Assembly: GCF_030652235.1 (NCBI RefSeq)
Contig: NZ_JAUSBA010000034.1
Location: 248,001-312,000, forward strand
Origin: Cypionkella sp.
Lineage (GTDB): Bacteria > Pseudomonadota > Alphaproteobacteria > Rhodobacterales > Rhodobacteraceae
Direction of reading: 5' to 3'
Length of the DNA: 64,000 bases
A model generated the notes under the pieces. It was not told where the DNA came from. It ran no database searches and worked only from the letters and a program-made list of their open reading frames with translations. The translations under genes and the position numbers were made by a program. Positions 10,063-18,526 of this stretch are shown one piece after another; positions within the stretch are counted from its first letter, which is position 1; each line of letters begins with the position of its first letter.

Positions 10063-10917
10063 ATGGCAGGCGGACAGTCGGGCAAAGCTCTGCGGATGCT
10101 GGGTATGGTGGTGCTTGTGGCCAGTTTGGCCGCCTGTTCACAGAAAAAGCAGAATGATACTGCGGCGTTAGACAGCCTGACGGCTGAGCAGCTTTACAAA
10201 CGTGGAGAGCTGGCGCTGGAAGTGCGCAAGGGCAAGAACGAAGATGCCTTGGCGGATTTCGAAGCGGTCGAGCGGCTGTATCCCTATTCGGAATGGGCCA
10301 AACGCGCGCTGATCATGCAGGCGTTCACCCAGCACAAGAACAAGAAATACGAAGAAGCCCGCATTGCCGCGCAGCGCTATCTCGATTTCTACCCCGGTGA
10401 TGAAGATGCGGCCTATGCGTCTTACCTGCTGGCACTGTCTTATTACGATCAAATTGACGAGGTGGGCCGCGATCAGGGCTTGACCTATCAGGCGCTGCAA
10501 GCCCTGCGCGTGGTGATTGAAGAATATCCCGACAGCGAATATGCCAAATCGGCAACGCTGAAGTTCGACCTGGCCTTCGATCACTTGGCGGCGAAGGATA
10601 TGGAGATCGGGCGCTATTACCTGAAGCGCGGCAACTATACCTCCGCGATCAACCGCTTCCGTTCGGTGGTGCAGGATTTCCAGACCACCACGCATACGGC
10701 GGAGGCTTTGCATCGTTTGGTGGAGAGTTATCTCGCCTTGGGTCTGACCGATGAGGCGCAGACCGCTGCCGCGATCCTTGGCTATAACTACCAATCCTCG
10801 CCGTTCTATCAGGACAGTTTCAACCTGTTGAAAAAGCAGGGTCTGGCCCCTGAAGCCAAAGGCACCAGTTGGCTGTCGCAGATTTACCGGCAGACAATCA
10901 AGGGCGAGTGGTTGTGA
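10063..10917 (+). CDS. bamD: Outer membrane protein assembly factor BamD (lipoprotein)
   Basis: The essential TPR lipoprotein of the beta-barrel assembly machine. The start at 10063 (MAGGQSGKAL) follows GGCGGAAG and gives a clear lipoprotein signal with lipobox LAAC and acylated Cys25. TPR-like helices follow (YKRGELALE, DFEAVERLYPYSEWAKRA, AAQRYLDFYPGDEDAAYASYLLALSYYDQ). The length of 284 residues is typical. The frame continues upstream to 10021 without a better start. A 7-bp hairpin lies just after the gene (10922-10939), and recN follows in the same direction. Confidence 0.94.
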   Translation: MAGGQSGKALRMLGMVVLVASLAACSQKKQNDTAALDSLTAEQLYKRGELALEVRKGKNEDALADFEAVERLYPYSEWAKRALIMQAFTQHKNKKYEEARIAAQRYLDFYPGDEDAAYASYLLALSYYDQIDEVGRDQGLTYQALQALRVVIEEYPDSEYAKSATLKFDLAFDHLAAKDMEIGRYYLKRGNYTSAINRFRSVVQDFQTTTHTAEALHRLVESYLALGLTDEAQTAAAILGYNYQSSPFYQDSFNLLKKQGLAPEAKGTSWLSQIYRQTIKGEWL

Positions 10918-10967
10918 AGCCCCTGCGCTGCGGCGCAGGCGGCCCTTTGCTCTGTAAAGGCTAGGCG

Positions 10968-12605
10968 ATGCTGCGCAGTCTTGATATCCGCGATGTGTTG
11001 ATCATTGATCGGCTGACGCTTGAATTTGCGCCGGGTTTGAACGTGCTGACCGGCGAGACCGGGGCGGGCAAGTCGATTTTGCTTGATGCCTTGGGGTTCG
11101 TGCTGGGCTGGCGTGGTCGGGCCGAGTTGGTGCGGGCTGGGGCGCTTCAGGGTGAGGTGGTGGCCGAGTTTGATCTGCCCCCCGGTCATGCAGCGCGCGC
11201 GGTGCTGCTGGAGGCTGGCTTTGATGACCCTGATGAGTTGATTCTGCGCCGCGTCAACACCGCCGATGGCCGTAAGACCGCCTTCGTCAATGATCGCCGG
11301 GTGTCGGGCGAGGTGCTGCGCGATCTGTCCGACACTCTGGTCGAGTTGCATGGCCAGAACGACGACCGTGGCCTGTTGAACCCGCGCGGCCACCGCAATC
11401 TTTTGGACAGCTTCGCAGGCGTTGATACCAGCGCCGCCCGCAGTGCTTGGCGGGCGCAGGCGCAAGCGCGCGAGGCTTTGGCCAAGGCGCGGGCGGCGTT
11501 GGAACGCGCACAGGTCGAGGAAGATTTCCTGCGTCATGCCGTGGCCGAGTTGGACAAGCTGAACCCCGAACCCGGCGAAGAAGCCAGCCTGGACACCCGC
11601 CGTCGCGCGATGCAAGGGGCCGAGCGCATCCGCACCGATGTGCAGCGCGCCCATTCCGCGCTGAGTGACGGTGCCGAGAATGCCATCGGCGACGCTTTGC
11701 GCTGGCTGGAGGCAGCGGCGGACCGGGCCGAAGGCCGTCTCGATACAGCACTCGCCGCCTTGGGCCGCGCCTTGGTCGAACTGGGTGACGCACAAGACGG
11801 CATCGAATCCTGCCTGCGGGGCCTTGATTTCCGCCCCGGCGATCTGGAAAGCTTGGAAGAACGCCTGTTCGCCATCCGCGCTTTGGCCCGCAAACATGGC
11901 GTGCAGGCGGATGATCTGGGCAATTTCGCCGAAAACGCCCGTGCGCGACTGGCTGCGATTGACGGTGGTGCTGCGGGGCTTGCGAAGCTGGAGAAAGCAC
12001 TGGCCGAGGCGGAATTGGCTTATCAGCGCGAGGCGATGGTGCTTGCCAAGGCCCGCAAAACGGCTGCGACGCGGCTGGACAAAGCCATGGCCGCCGAACT
12101 TACGCCCTTGAAAATGGAACGCGCGGTGTTCACCACCGACGTCACCGCCGGTGATCCGGGGCCAGATGGCACAGATGCAGTGCAATTCACCGTCGCCACC
12201 AACCCCGGCGCACCCTCGGGCGCGCTGAACAAAATTGCCTCTGGCGGCGAACTTTCGCGCTTCCTGCTGGCGCTGAAGGTGTGCCTGACCGCCAACACCC
12301 CCGGTCTGACGATGATCTTTGATGAGATCGACCGGGGCGTGGGCGGTGCCACGGCGGATGCGGTAGGGCGCCGCCTGAAAGCGCTTGCCAGTACGGCGCA
12401 AGTCTTGGTCGTGACCCACAGCCCGCAGGTGGCGGCCTTGGGCGGTCATCACTGGCGGGTGGAAAAGCGCGTTGCCAAGGGGCAGACCCTGTCCACCGTC
12501 ATTGCCTTGGGCGACGATGCCCGGATCGAGGAAATCGCGCGGATGCTGGCAGGCGACCGCGTGACCGAGGCCGCGCGCGAGGCGGCACGGGCCTTGCTGG
12601 CATAG
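10968..12605 (+). CDS. recN: DNA repair protein RecN
   Basis: An SMC-like ATPase acting early in double-strand break repair. Walker A GETGAGKS is at residues 29-36, followed by long coiled-coil stretches rich in Ala/Glu/Arg across the middle. The ABC signature SGGELSRFLLALK and Walker B LTMIFDEIDRGVGG are in the C-terminal third. Length is 545 residues. The ribosome-binding site is weak (AAGGCTAGGCG). No LexA-type operator was recognised upstream. A double-hairpin repeat follows the stop. Confidence 0.96.
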   Translation: MLRSLDIRDVLIIDRLTLEFAPGLNVLTGETGAGKSILLDALGFVLGWRGRAELVRAGALQGEVVAEFDLPPGHAARAVLLEAGFDDPDELILRRVNTADGRKTAFVNDRRVSGEVLRDLSDTLVELHGQNDDRGLLNPRGHRNLLDSFAGVDTSAARSAWRAQAQAREALAKARAALERAQVEEDFLRHAVAELDKLNPEPGEEASLDTRRRAMQGAERIRTDVQRAHSALSDGAENAIGDALRWLEAAADRAEGRLDTALAALGRALVELGDAQDGIESCLRGLDFRPGDLESLEERLFAIRALARKHGVQADDLGNFAENARARLAAIDGGAAGLAKLEKALAEAELAYQREAMVLAKARKTAATRLDKAMAAELTPLKMERAVFTTDVTAGDPGPDGTDAVQFTVATNPGAPSGALNKIASGGELSRFLLALKVCLTANTPGLTMIFDEIDRGVGGATADAVGRRLKALASTAQVLVVTHSPQVAALGGHHWRVEKRVAKGQTLSTVIALGDDARIEEIARMLAGDRVTEAAREAARALLA

Positions 12606-12624
12606 TTCGAACCCGGCCGCCAAA

Positions 12625-12673
12625 CCGGAATTTTCAAAGATTCCTTGCACGATTTCTGTCGCAGAAATCGGTT
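12625..12673 (-). repeat. Double-hairpin intergenic repeat, copy 1
   Basis: Read on the minus strand this is AACCGATTTCTGCGACAGAA... then GTGC, then GGAATCTTTGAAAATTCC: two adjacent stem-loops, ATTTCTG/CAGAAAT and GGAAT/ATTCC, joined by a GTGC linker. The layout matches copies at 15503, 19566 and 43251. It lies between convergent recN and the DUF1638 gene. Confidence 0.8.
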
Positions 12674-12678
12674 CCGCC

Positions 12679-13317
12679 TTAGCCCGCCGCCTGCGCCATC
12701 ACCACGGCCAGATCGCCATAGCCGGTAAAGCGCCGCTCGTAAGCCAGGCCCAACCTGCGCGCGCAGTCTTCGGCCTTAGCATCAAGTGCCGGATCATTGG
12801 TTTGCGCTTGATAGACCAGCTTGGTGTAATTGCCGAAATACATATCGCGCAGCTGCGGGTGCCGATCGAGGCCCATCGGCCGCCAGACAAAGGCATCAAA
12901 CTGCCGCACCAGAAAATCGGTCAGATAAAACGCGGTGAACTCATCGGGATGGGCAGCGAACACTGCATTGCCTTCAAAGAATGAATAGCAATGCGGGCCT
13001 TGGATCATCTCGACACCCAATTCAGCGCATTTCGCCTGCAACTGTCCACCTGTGCCGCAGTCGGCGTATAGGATGAACATGCTGTCATAGTCTGACTTAT
13101 GTGCCAGCACGGCTTTCTCGACCGCTTCAGTGATCCGGTCAGGATATAAATGCAAGTTGGCGGGCAGGCACTGCAAATCGAGATGTTGCCAATCATTCAA
13201 GCGTTTTAACGCCAAAACCTCATGTGCAAGGGCACCGCAAGCGATCAACAGCACCCGGCCTTGCTGGGCAGGTTCCAAACCTTTGACGGTCAGCAGATCA
13301 TCGCTGATCAGTGCCAT
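12679..13317 (-). CDS. DUF1638 domain-containing protein
   Basis: A 212-residue cytosolic protein with the family's conserved VLLIACGALAHEVLAL segment, a DCGTGG motif after ILYA, and a central HCYSFFEGN. DUF1638 proteins are often encoded beside corrinoid proteins and one-carbon methyltransferases, but their role is not established to my knowledge. I chose ATG 13317, which overlaps the stop of the small membrane gene upstream by 10 bp; an upstream frame to 13347 has no better signal. The conserved Cys and His residues suggest a metal or corrinoid-linked role (inference). Confidence 0.85.
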   Translation of the reverse strand: MALISDDLLTVKGLEPAQQGRVLLIACGALAHEVLALKRLNDWQHLDLQCLPANLHLYPDRITEAVEKAVLAHKSDYDSMFILYADCGTGGQLQAKCAELGVEMIQGPHCYSFFEGNAVFAAHPDEFTAFYLTDFLVRQFDAFVWRPMGLDRHPQLRDMYFGNYTKLVYQAQTNDPALDAKAEDCARRLGLAYERRFTGYGDLAVVMAQAAG

Positions 13318-13463
13318 TTCAACGTGCGCACGAACAGCGCGAGGCACAGAGCCAACAGCCCTAGCCAGACAAACGATAGGCCCGCGACTTGCAGCACGGC
13401 AATAGAGGCTGCGGCGGCAAGGATTACCCCGAAAATCAGGGCCAGAAAGGTTGGGAGCGGCAT
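13308..13463 (-). CDS. Small membrane protein (51 residues) upstream of DUF1638
   Basis: A short frame reading MPLPTFLALIFGVILAAAAS and continuing through two hydrophobic helices to RTLKWH. It is supported by a strong Shine-Dalgarno AAGGAGG six bases before the ATG at 13463. A second ATG at 13469 abuts the Shine-Dalgarno and is too close. The stop overlaps the DUF1638 start, which indicates coupled translation. I do not recognise the family. It may help anchor or express the DUF1638 protein. Confidence 0.65.
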   Translation of the reverse strand: MPLPTFLALIFGVILAAAASIAVLQVAGLSFVWLGLLALCLALFVRTLKWH

Positions 13464-13499
13464 TGGCATCCTCCTTATTGTCCTCTTAAGGTGGCAATT

Positions 13500-13527
13500 A
13501 AAAAGCCTCGGGGCAAGACCCCGAGGC
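13500..13527 (-). terminator. Intrinsic terminator of the corrinoid-protein gene
   Basis: On the minus strand a perfect 9-bp GCCTCGGGG/CCCCGAGGC stem with a 5-base loop is followed by TTTTT. It lies 25 bp beyond the corrinoid-protein stop and before the small membrane gene, so the two are separate transcription units or joined by read-through. Confidence 0.9.
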
Positions 13528-13551
13528 TATATCTTTGGCCTTTAAGCCGGG

Positions 13552-14247
13552 TTAGGCGGTCAATTGATTGTGCTTGCGCAAAACCAACGCCTTGGCGGTT
13601 TCCACAGCCACGGCCGCGTCACGGCAATAGGCGTCCGCGCCAATCGCCTTGCTGAATTCTTCGTTCAGCGGCGCACCGCCGACCAGAACGATGTAGTCTT
13701 CGCGCATGCCCTTTTCTTTCATCGTGTCGATCACGACTTTCATGTAGGGCATCGTGGTGGTCAGCAGCGCCGACATGCCAAGGATATCGGGCTTTTCTTC
13801 TTCCAAAGCTGCAAGATATTTCTCGACCGAGTTGTTGATGCCGAGATCGCGCACCTCAAAGCCAGCACCTTCCATCATCATGCCGACAAGGTTCTTGCCG
13901 ATGTCATGGATGTCACCTTTGACGGTGCCGATCACCATTTTGCCCATCCGCGGAGCGCCCGTGGCGATCAGCAGCGGCTTGAGGATGAACATGCCACCCT
14001 TCATCGCATTGGCGGCCAGCAGCACTTCGGGCACAAACAGGATGCCGTCGCGGAAGTCTGCGCCCACAATGGTCATGCCGGCGACCAAAGCTTTGGTCAG
14101 CGTGTCATAGGGCGTCCAGCCGCGGCTGATCAGCAGGTTGACGCCCTCTTCGATCTCTTCCTTCAGACCATCGTAGAGGTCGTCATGCATTTGCATAACC
14201 AGTTCGTCATCGGAAAGATCAGCAAGGATGATTTCGTCGTCGGCCAT
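13552..14247 (-). CDS. Corrinoid (B12-binding) methyltransferase protein
   Basis: A 231-residue stand-alone cobalamin carrier resembling the B12 module of MetH and the MtbC-type corrinoid proteins. An N-terminal four-helix cap (residues 8-95) leads into the B12 fold with GDIHDIGKNLV, where D112-x-H114-x-x-G117 is the base-off motif and H114 the lower cobalt ligand. The later SALLTTTMP and VLVGGAPLN segments complete the family pattern. The ATG at 14247 follows AGGAG. Its partner may be the BHMT-like protein at 15579-16595. Substrate methyl donor is not decided by sequence. Confidence 0.92.
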   Translation of the reverse strand: MADDEIILADLSDDELVMQMHDDLYDGLKEEIEEGVNLLISRGWTPYDTLTKALVAGMTIVGADFRDGILFVPEVLLAANAMKGGMFILKPLLIATGAPRMGKMVIGTVKGDIHDIGKNLVGMMMEGAGFEVRDLGINNSVEKYLAALEEEKPDILGMSALLTTTMPYMKVVIDTMKEKGMREDYIVLVGGAPLNEEFSKAIGADAYCRDAAVAVETAKALVLRKHNQLTA

Positions 14248-14400
14248 CTGGGAACTCCTTGGGCGGTTGACTGTGTGATGGGGCCAAAGCCCGGCAGACA
14301 CTATTCGAATAGCGACATACGCCAACAGAAAGCCGACTTTGTGGGGCAGGACAAGCAGAAAGAGCTTGGGTTTGTTCTTGTTCTGTTCTAGTTTGGCGGG

Positions 14401-15486
14401 ATGGATAAGTCCGAGAGCACAATCATGCCGGGGGTGCGCCCGCGCGGCCGCGGCGCATTGGGCAATGCGGTGGGGCGGTTTGAAGGCGCCGCTCGGCTGG
14501 CGTTTGAAGATGGCTGGGAGCCGCCAGAGGAACGGGTGTTGCGCACCGAGGTCCGGGTTGAGGTGCCACGCTCGGCTGTCAGCTACAACACTTCGCCCGA
14601 CCTGCCGTTTGACCGCGCGATCAACCCTTATCGCGGCTGCGAACATGGCTGCATTTATTGCTTTGCCCGCCCCAGCCATGCGTTCTTGAACCTGTCGCCG
14701 GGGCTTGATTTTGAAACCAAATTGATCGCCCGACCGGGGATTGGCGCGGTGTTGGACAAAGAGCTGCGGGCGAAATCCTATAAGGTCGCGGTGATGGCTT
14801 TGGGTACCAATACCGACCCTTATCAACCGATTGAGGGTGAATATGGTGTGATGCGCGAAGTGCTTGAAGTGCTGCGCGCGTTTAAACACCCGCTGGCAAT
14901 CACCACCAAAGGCACGATGATTGAGCGCGACATTGATCTTTTGGCCGAAATGGCGGGGCAGGGCCTGTGTCGGGTGGGGGTATCGGTCACCACGCTCGAT
15001 GCCGATCTGTCGCGCAAGATGGAACCTCGGGCGGCGGCACCCAAGCGGCGGTTGCAGACCATCACGCGGCTGGCGCAAGCCGGCATCCCGGTGCGGGCGA
15101 TGATCTCGCCAATGATCCCCGGCCTGACCGATCACGAGTTGGAACCGATCATGGCCGCCTGCCGCGATGCCGGGGCGACGGCGGCGAGCTATATCTCGCT
15201 TCGGCTGCCGCGCGAGGTGTCGCAACTGTTCCAAGATTGGCTGGCCGAACATGTGCCCGACCGCGCCGCGAAAGTGATGGCAAGGGTGCGCGAGTTGCAT
15301 GGTGGCATGGATTACGACCCGGCCTTTGGCAAACGGATGCGCGGCGAGGGGCCTTGGGCTGATCTTATGGCGCGGCGGTTTCGGGTGGCGGCGGATCGGC
15401 TGGGGCTGGCGGTAAAACTGCCGCCGATGCGCTGCGATCTGTTTGCGGCCCCGGCACGTGCGGGCGATCAGTTAAGCCTGTTCTGA
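14401..15486 (+). CDS. PA0069 family radical SAM protein
   Basis: A 361-residue radical SAM protein. The cluster-binding motif CEHGCIYC has Cys at 80, 84 and 87. It resembles the PA0069/SPL-like family, whose members have no firmly known reaction. Other visible segments are AVMALGTNTDPYQPIEG and ITTKGTMIERDIDLL, both typical of the family. It lies on the plus strand between the corrinoid gene and the BHMT-like gene, which are both on the minus strand, so it is not part of their operon. The start ATG 14401 is the first of the frame. Confidence 0.88.
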   Translation: MDKSESTIMPGVRPRGRGALGNAVGRFEGAARLAFEDGWEPPEERVLRTEVRVEVPRSAVSYNTSPDLPFDRAINPYRGCEHGCIYCFARPSHAFLNLSPGLDFETKLIARPGIGAVLDKELRAKSYKVAVMALGTNTDPYQPIEGEYGVMREVLEVLRAFKHPLAITTKGTMIERDIDLLAEMAGQGLCRVGVSVTTLDADLSRKMEPRAAAPKRRLQTITRLAQAGIPVRAMISPMIPGLTDHELEPIMAACRDAGATAASYISLRLPREVSQLFQDWLAEHVPDRAAKVMARVRELHGGMDYDPAFGKRMRGEGPWADLMARRFRVAADRLGLAVKLPPMRCDLFAAPARAGDQLSLF

Positions 15487-15502
15487 CGGCCAGCGTCGGC
15501 CC

Positions 15503-15549
15503 AACCGATTTCCGATGCGGAAATCGTGCCGGAATTTCTTAAAGTCCGG
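15503..15549 (+). repeat. Double-hairpin intergenic repeat, copy 2
   Basis: AACCGATTTCCGATGCGGAAATCGTGCCGGAATTTC... ends in AAAGTCCGG: stem CGATTTCC/GGAAATCG, then a short linker, then a weaker CCGGAATTT/AAAGTCCGG stem. It lies 17 bp after the radical SAM gene, facing the convergent BHMT-like gene. Confidence 0.82.
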
Positions 15550-15578
15550 GGCGCTTGGGTCAAGCGCCCCGCTTAACA

Positions 15579-16595
15579 TCACCCGCGCCGATTGCGCCGC
15601 TCGCGTTTCGGATCGCCCGAGGTATCCCCGGTGCCGTCTGAGGCCGAGGAAAACGCACCCAACTTGGCGGTGATATCCTCGGGCGTTGGCAGCGGGCCTT
15701 TCGGGGTGTTTTCCAAAGCTTTGCGCATCGCCGCCAGATGTTCTGGCATCGTGCCGCAGCAGCCGCCGATGATCCGCACCCCAGCATCGCGCGCCAGCAC
15801 GGCATATTCGCCCATCAGTTCCGGCGTGCCATCGTAATGGATATGGCCGTCGTGATATTTCGGGATGCCAGCATTGCCCTTGGCAATCAAAGGCCGTGCC
15901 GAGCCAATCGCTGCAAACCCCAACACGGTGCGCATCAGATCTGATGCCCCGACGCCGCAATTTGCGCCAAAGGCGATCGGCGGGTTTGCCAGTTTTTCGA
16001 CCATCTCGGCCATCGCTGATGAGGTCATCCCCATCATCGTCCGCCCGGCGGTGTCGAAACTCATCGTGCCGCACCACGGCATTCCGGCCAAAGCCGCAGC
16101 CTCTGCCGCCGCCGCATATTCTTCGGGCGCCGACATGGTTTCCACCCACAGCACATCCACGCCGCCGTCTTTCAGCCCCTCGGCCTGCTCGTGGAACATC
16201 TCAACCGCCACCCGGTGGGTCAGCGTGCCCATCGGTTCAAAAATCTCGCCCGTGGGGCCAACCGAGCCCGCAACCACCACCACACGCCCCGAGGCATCGG
16301 CAATCTCGCGGCCCAAGGCGGCCCCCACCCGGTTCAATTCACGCACCCGGCCTTGGGCTGCATGCAGTTTCAAACGGCTGGCATTGCCACCGAAGGTGTT
16401 GGTCAGAAAAATATCCGACCCGGCATTCACCGCATTGCGATACAAGCTGCGGATATTGTCGGGCTTGTCGGTGTTCCAAAACTCTGGCGGCTCGCCTGAT
16501 TCCAGACCCATGTTGAAGAGGTTGGTTCCAGTGGCCCCATCGGCCATCAGCCAGTCGCGGCTGGCAAGCAATTTGGAAAGCGCGTCTTGGGACAT
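15579..16595 (-). CDS. Betaine/homocysteine S-methyltransferase-like protein
   Basis: A 338-residue homocysteine-binding (pfam S-methyl_trans) barrel. Zinc-ligand motifs are NCGVG and GGCCGT; the substrate end has DGATGTNLFNMGLE and LTNTFGGN. The ATG at 16595 follows GAGG at good spacing. Annotated homologues are called betaine--homocysteine methyltransferase. With a free-standing corrinoid protein nearby, it could instead be the homocysteine module of a split B12-dependent methionine synthase. The C-terminus is a low-complexity tail (SSASDGTGDTSGDPKRERRN). No pterin-binding module is in the window. Confidence 0.88.
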   Translation of the reverse strand: MSQDALSKLLASRDWLMADGATGTNLFNMGLESGEPPEFWNTDKPDNIRSLYRNAVNAGSDIFLTNTFGGNASRLKLHAAQGRVRELNRVGAALGREIADASGRVVVVAGSVGPTGEIFEPMGTLTHRVAVEMFHEQAEGLKDGGVDVLWVETMSAPEEYAAAAEAAALAGMPWCGTMSFDTAGRTMMGMTSSAMAEMVEKLANPPIAFGANCGVGASDLMRTVLGFAAIGSARPLIAKGNAGIPKYHDGHIHYDGTPELMGEYAVLARDAGVRIIGGCCGTMPEHLAAMRKALENTPKGPLPTPEDITAKLGAFSSASDGTGDTSGDPKRERRNRRG

Positions 16596-16734
16596 CGGGC
16601 GACCTCGTTTCATGCGTGTGGCGCGCGTGTTTGCCACGCTGCTTAAATCAAGACTGTGTTTGCCATGCGCAGTGGGGCGAGGCAAATCTATATTCCGCAT
16701 AACAATATGTGGTGCAGCGCAAGTTCCACCACTG

Positions 16735-16771
16735 AAAAGGGCCGCACACCGAACCCGGTTGCGACCCTTTT
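16735..16771 (-). terminator. Probable terminator of the ATPase-inhibitor gene
   Basis: On the minus strand AAAAGGG and CCCTTTT close a long imperfect hairpin (inner CGCA/TGCG and ACCG/CGGT arms). It lies 25 bp after the DUF1476 stop. Confidence 0.6.
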
Positions 16772-16795
16772 GGCCTAGGTTGCGGAACCTAAGAC

Positions 16796-17110
16796 TTAGA
16801 CTTCCGACATCAGTTGTGCTTTGGCAACTGGCAAAAGTTCGGCCATTTTTGCGCGCACGGCATCCGCGCTGGACAAGCTGCCAAGATCGCCTGCGACTTT
16901 GCGCACCACGTCTTCGATACCGGCTTCTTCGAAATCGGCGCTGACCACGGCCATCGCGTATTCCGCAGCCTCATCGCCGGTTTTGCCCAGCAGCGCAGCC
17001 GCCCAAAGCCCGGTCAGCTTGTTGCGCCGCGCCTCGGCGCGAAATTGCATATCGGCATCATGCGCGTATTTGGATTCAAAAGCATTTTCGCGGTCGTCAA
17101 ATGTGGTCAT
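16796..17110 (-). CDS. DUF1476 protein, F1-ATPase zeta-type inhibitor
   Basis: A 104-residue, mostly helical protein opening [18 protein letters not shown], the conserved N-terminus of the DUF1476 family. The characterised member is the zeta subunit of Paracoccus denitrificans, which inhibits ATP hydrolysis by F1-ATPase. The N-terminal helix is the inhibitory part in that protein. It is divergent from purC, sharing a 215-bp intergenic region. No ATP synthase genes are in the window. Confidence 0.88.
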   Translation of the reverse strand: MTTFDDRENAFESKYAHDADMQFRAEARRNKLTGLWAAALLGKTGDEAAEYAMAVVSADFEEAGIEDVVRKVAGDLGSLSSADAVRAKMAELLPVAKAQLMSEV

Positions 17111-17325
17111 GGCTGGCCCTCTGGGTCATGGAACATTCCTGTCCATATGCCCATGCCGCGGCCGCCGTTCAAGACAAAAAGCCATATCTTCCGCCCCGGC
17201 CTTTGGTCTTGCCACATTCAGCACAAAGCCCAAGCCTTGCCCCCACAGCTGGCATCGCATATAGGCTCGAAAAAGGGCAGGGGTGGCGTTGGCCGCCCCC
17301 GTTACCTATTGGCATCGGAGCATCC

Positions 17326-18090
17326 ATGGCGCGCAGGAAGAAGGTTTACGAGGGCAAGGCGAAGATCCTGTATGAAGGACCGGAACCGGGCACTCTGATC
17401 CAGTATTTCAAGGACGACTCCGCGCCAACCGCAACCGAAGCCACCCCGGCGGCGGTTGAGGGCAAGGGCGTGTTGAACAACCGACTGTCAGAATTCTTTA
17501 TGTCGGGGCTGAATGCCATCGGCGTGCCGACGCATTTCATCCGCCGGGTCAACATGCGCGAGCAACTGGTGCGGATGGCCGAGATCATCCCGTTGGAAGT
17601 CGTGGTGCGCAACTTTGCGGCAGGCGAGATTTCTGAACGTTTGGGCATCCCCGAAGGCACGCCGCTGCCGCGCCCGATTGTCGAATATTACCTGAAGGAT
17701 GATCGCCTGTCGCTGCCGATGGTCGCCGAAGAACATATCGTTGCCTTCGGCTGGGCCACCCAGCAAGACCTTGATGACGTGATCGCTTTGGCGCTGCGGG
17801 TGAATGATTTCATGTCCGGCGTGATGCTGGGCGTCGGCATCCGTCTGGTCGATTTCCGCATCGAAGTCGGCCGGATTTGGGAAGGCGATTATATGCGCCT
17901 GATCGTCGCGGATGAGATCAGCCCCGACAGCTGCCGCCTCTGGGATCTGCGTGGCCTGGTCGATCGTGGCGACGGCCAACCGATCCCCGAGCCGGGACCG
18001 CTGCCCGATGTCTACACCGAACTTGCGCGGCGCTTGGGCGTGTTGCCCTCGAACGTCACGCATACGGTGAAACCGACTTTGATCAACTAA
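17326..18090 (+). CDS. purC: Phosphoribosylaminoimidazole-succinocarboxamide synthase PurC
   Basis: Purine pathway enzyme joining CAIR and aspartate to give SAICAR. The start at 17326 ([18 protein letters not shown]) follows GGAG; the frame extends upstream to 17101 without any family sequence. Visible motifs are [12 protein letters not shown], the SAICAR synthetase signature [10 protein letters not shown], and [13 protein letters not shown]. It has 254 residues, the usual length. purS follows 63 bp later, separated by a perfect 8-bp hairpin. Confidence 0.97.
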   Translation: MARRKKVYEGKAKILYEGPEPGTLIQYFKDDSAPTATEATPAAVEGKGVLNNRLSEFFMSGLNAIGVPTHFIRRVNMREQLVRMAEIIPLEVVVRNFAAGEISERLGIPEGTPLPRPIVEYYLKDDRLSLPMVAEEHIVAFGWATQQDLDDVIALALRVNDFMSGVMLGVGIRLVDFRIEVGRIWEGDYMRLIVADEISPDSCRLWDLRGLVDRGDGQPIPEPGPLPDVYTELARRLGVLPSNVTHTVKPTLIN

Positions 18091-18091
18091 G

Positions 18092-18111
18092 GCTTGCCCG
18101 TCAGGGCAAGC
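18092..18111 (+). other. Intercistronic hairpin between purC and purS
   Basis: GCTTGCCC, GTCA loop, GGGCAAGC: a perfect 8-bp stem two bases after the purC stop and with no T-run. It may stabilise the purC transcript end or modulate read-through into purS. Confidence 0.6.
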
Positions 18112-18153
18112 GGCGGTATCGGGCGGCAACCCCGCCCCTTTGAGGAGATTGCT

Positions 18154-18393
18154 ATGAAAGCGCGCGTCACAGTCATGTTGAAATCTGGCGTTCTGGATGT
18201 GCAGGGTGAGGCCGTGCGCCACGCGCTAGGCACGCTGGGCTTCGCCGGGGTGAATGGTGTGCGGCAAGGCAAGCTGATCGAGCTGGATCTGGCCGAGACG
18301 GATAAAGCGGCAGCAGAGCTTGCTGTGAAAACCATGTGCGACAAGCTGCTCGCCAACACCGTTATCGAAAGCTACCGGGTTGAGCTGATCTGA
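18154..18393 (+). CDS. purS: Phosphoribosylformylglycinamidine synthase subunit PurS
   Basis: The small subunit of the three-part FGAM synthase (PurS, PurQ, PurL). It has 79 residues. The start MKARVTVML at 18154 follows TGAGGAG; the frame open upstream to 18094 lacks family sequence. The VLDVQGEAVRHALGTLGF segment is the conserved core. PurQ lies 1.3 kb downstream, beyond an unrelated alcohol dehydrogenase. PurL is not in the window. Confidence 0.95.
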   Translation: MKARVTVMLKSGVLDVQGEAVRHALGTLGFAGVNGVRQGKLIELDLAETDKAAAELAVKTMCDKLLANTVIESYRVELI

Positions 18394-18440
18394 TACTCTG
18401 GCTGCGGGACGAGGGTTGATATTTGATGAACGCTTACCCG

Positions 18441-18488
18441 TAACCTATTGAAAAATATTGGGCCGCTAGAGTGTCCACGCGTGGACAC
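18441..18488. promoter_or_regulatory. Composite element: CAATAGGTTA (minus) and 18-bp palindrome upstream of the alcohol dehydrogenase
   Basis: A perfect palindrome GTGTCCACGCGTGGACAC (18471-18488) sits 38 bp before the dehydrogenase start. Exactly 20 bp upstream of it is TAACCTATTG (18441-18450). The same pair, in the opposite orientation and with the same 20-bp spacing, occurs at 58125-58172. It may be a regulator binding site or a promoter element. Confidence 0.6.
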
Positions 18489-18526
18489 TTTCCCCAAGCC
18501 CTTCATTCGGCAACAAGGGGCTTTTC

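Noticed and set aside
9866-10171. A 101-codon frame spanning the lpxC-bamD junction
   Set aside because: It overlaps the ends of both genes in another frame, and the intervening 126 bp carry no start signal.
10884-12650. A 588-codon minus-strand frame opposite recN
   Set aside because: RecN is unmistakable on the plus strand and the antisense product has no family features.
16596-16795. SAM-II or other methionine-related riboswitch upstream of the BHMT-like gene
   Set aside because: I looked for a pseudoknot-type pattern and saw only the terminator-like hairpin of the upstream gene.
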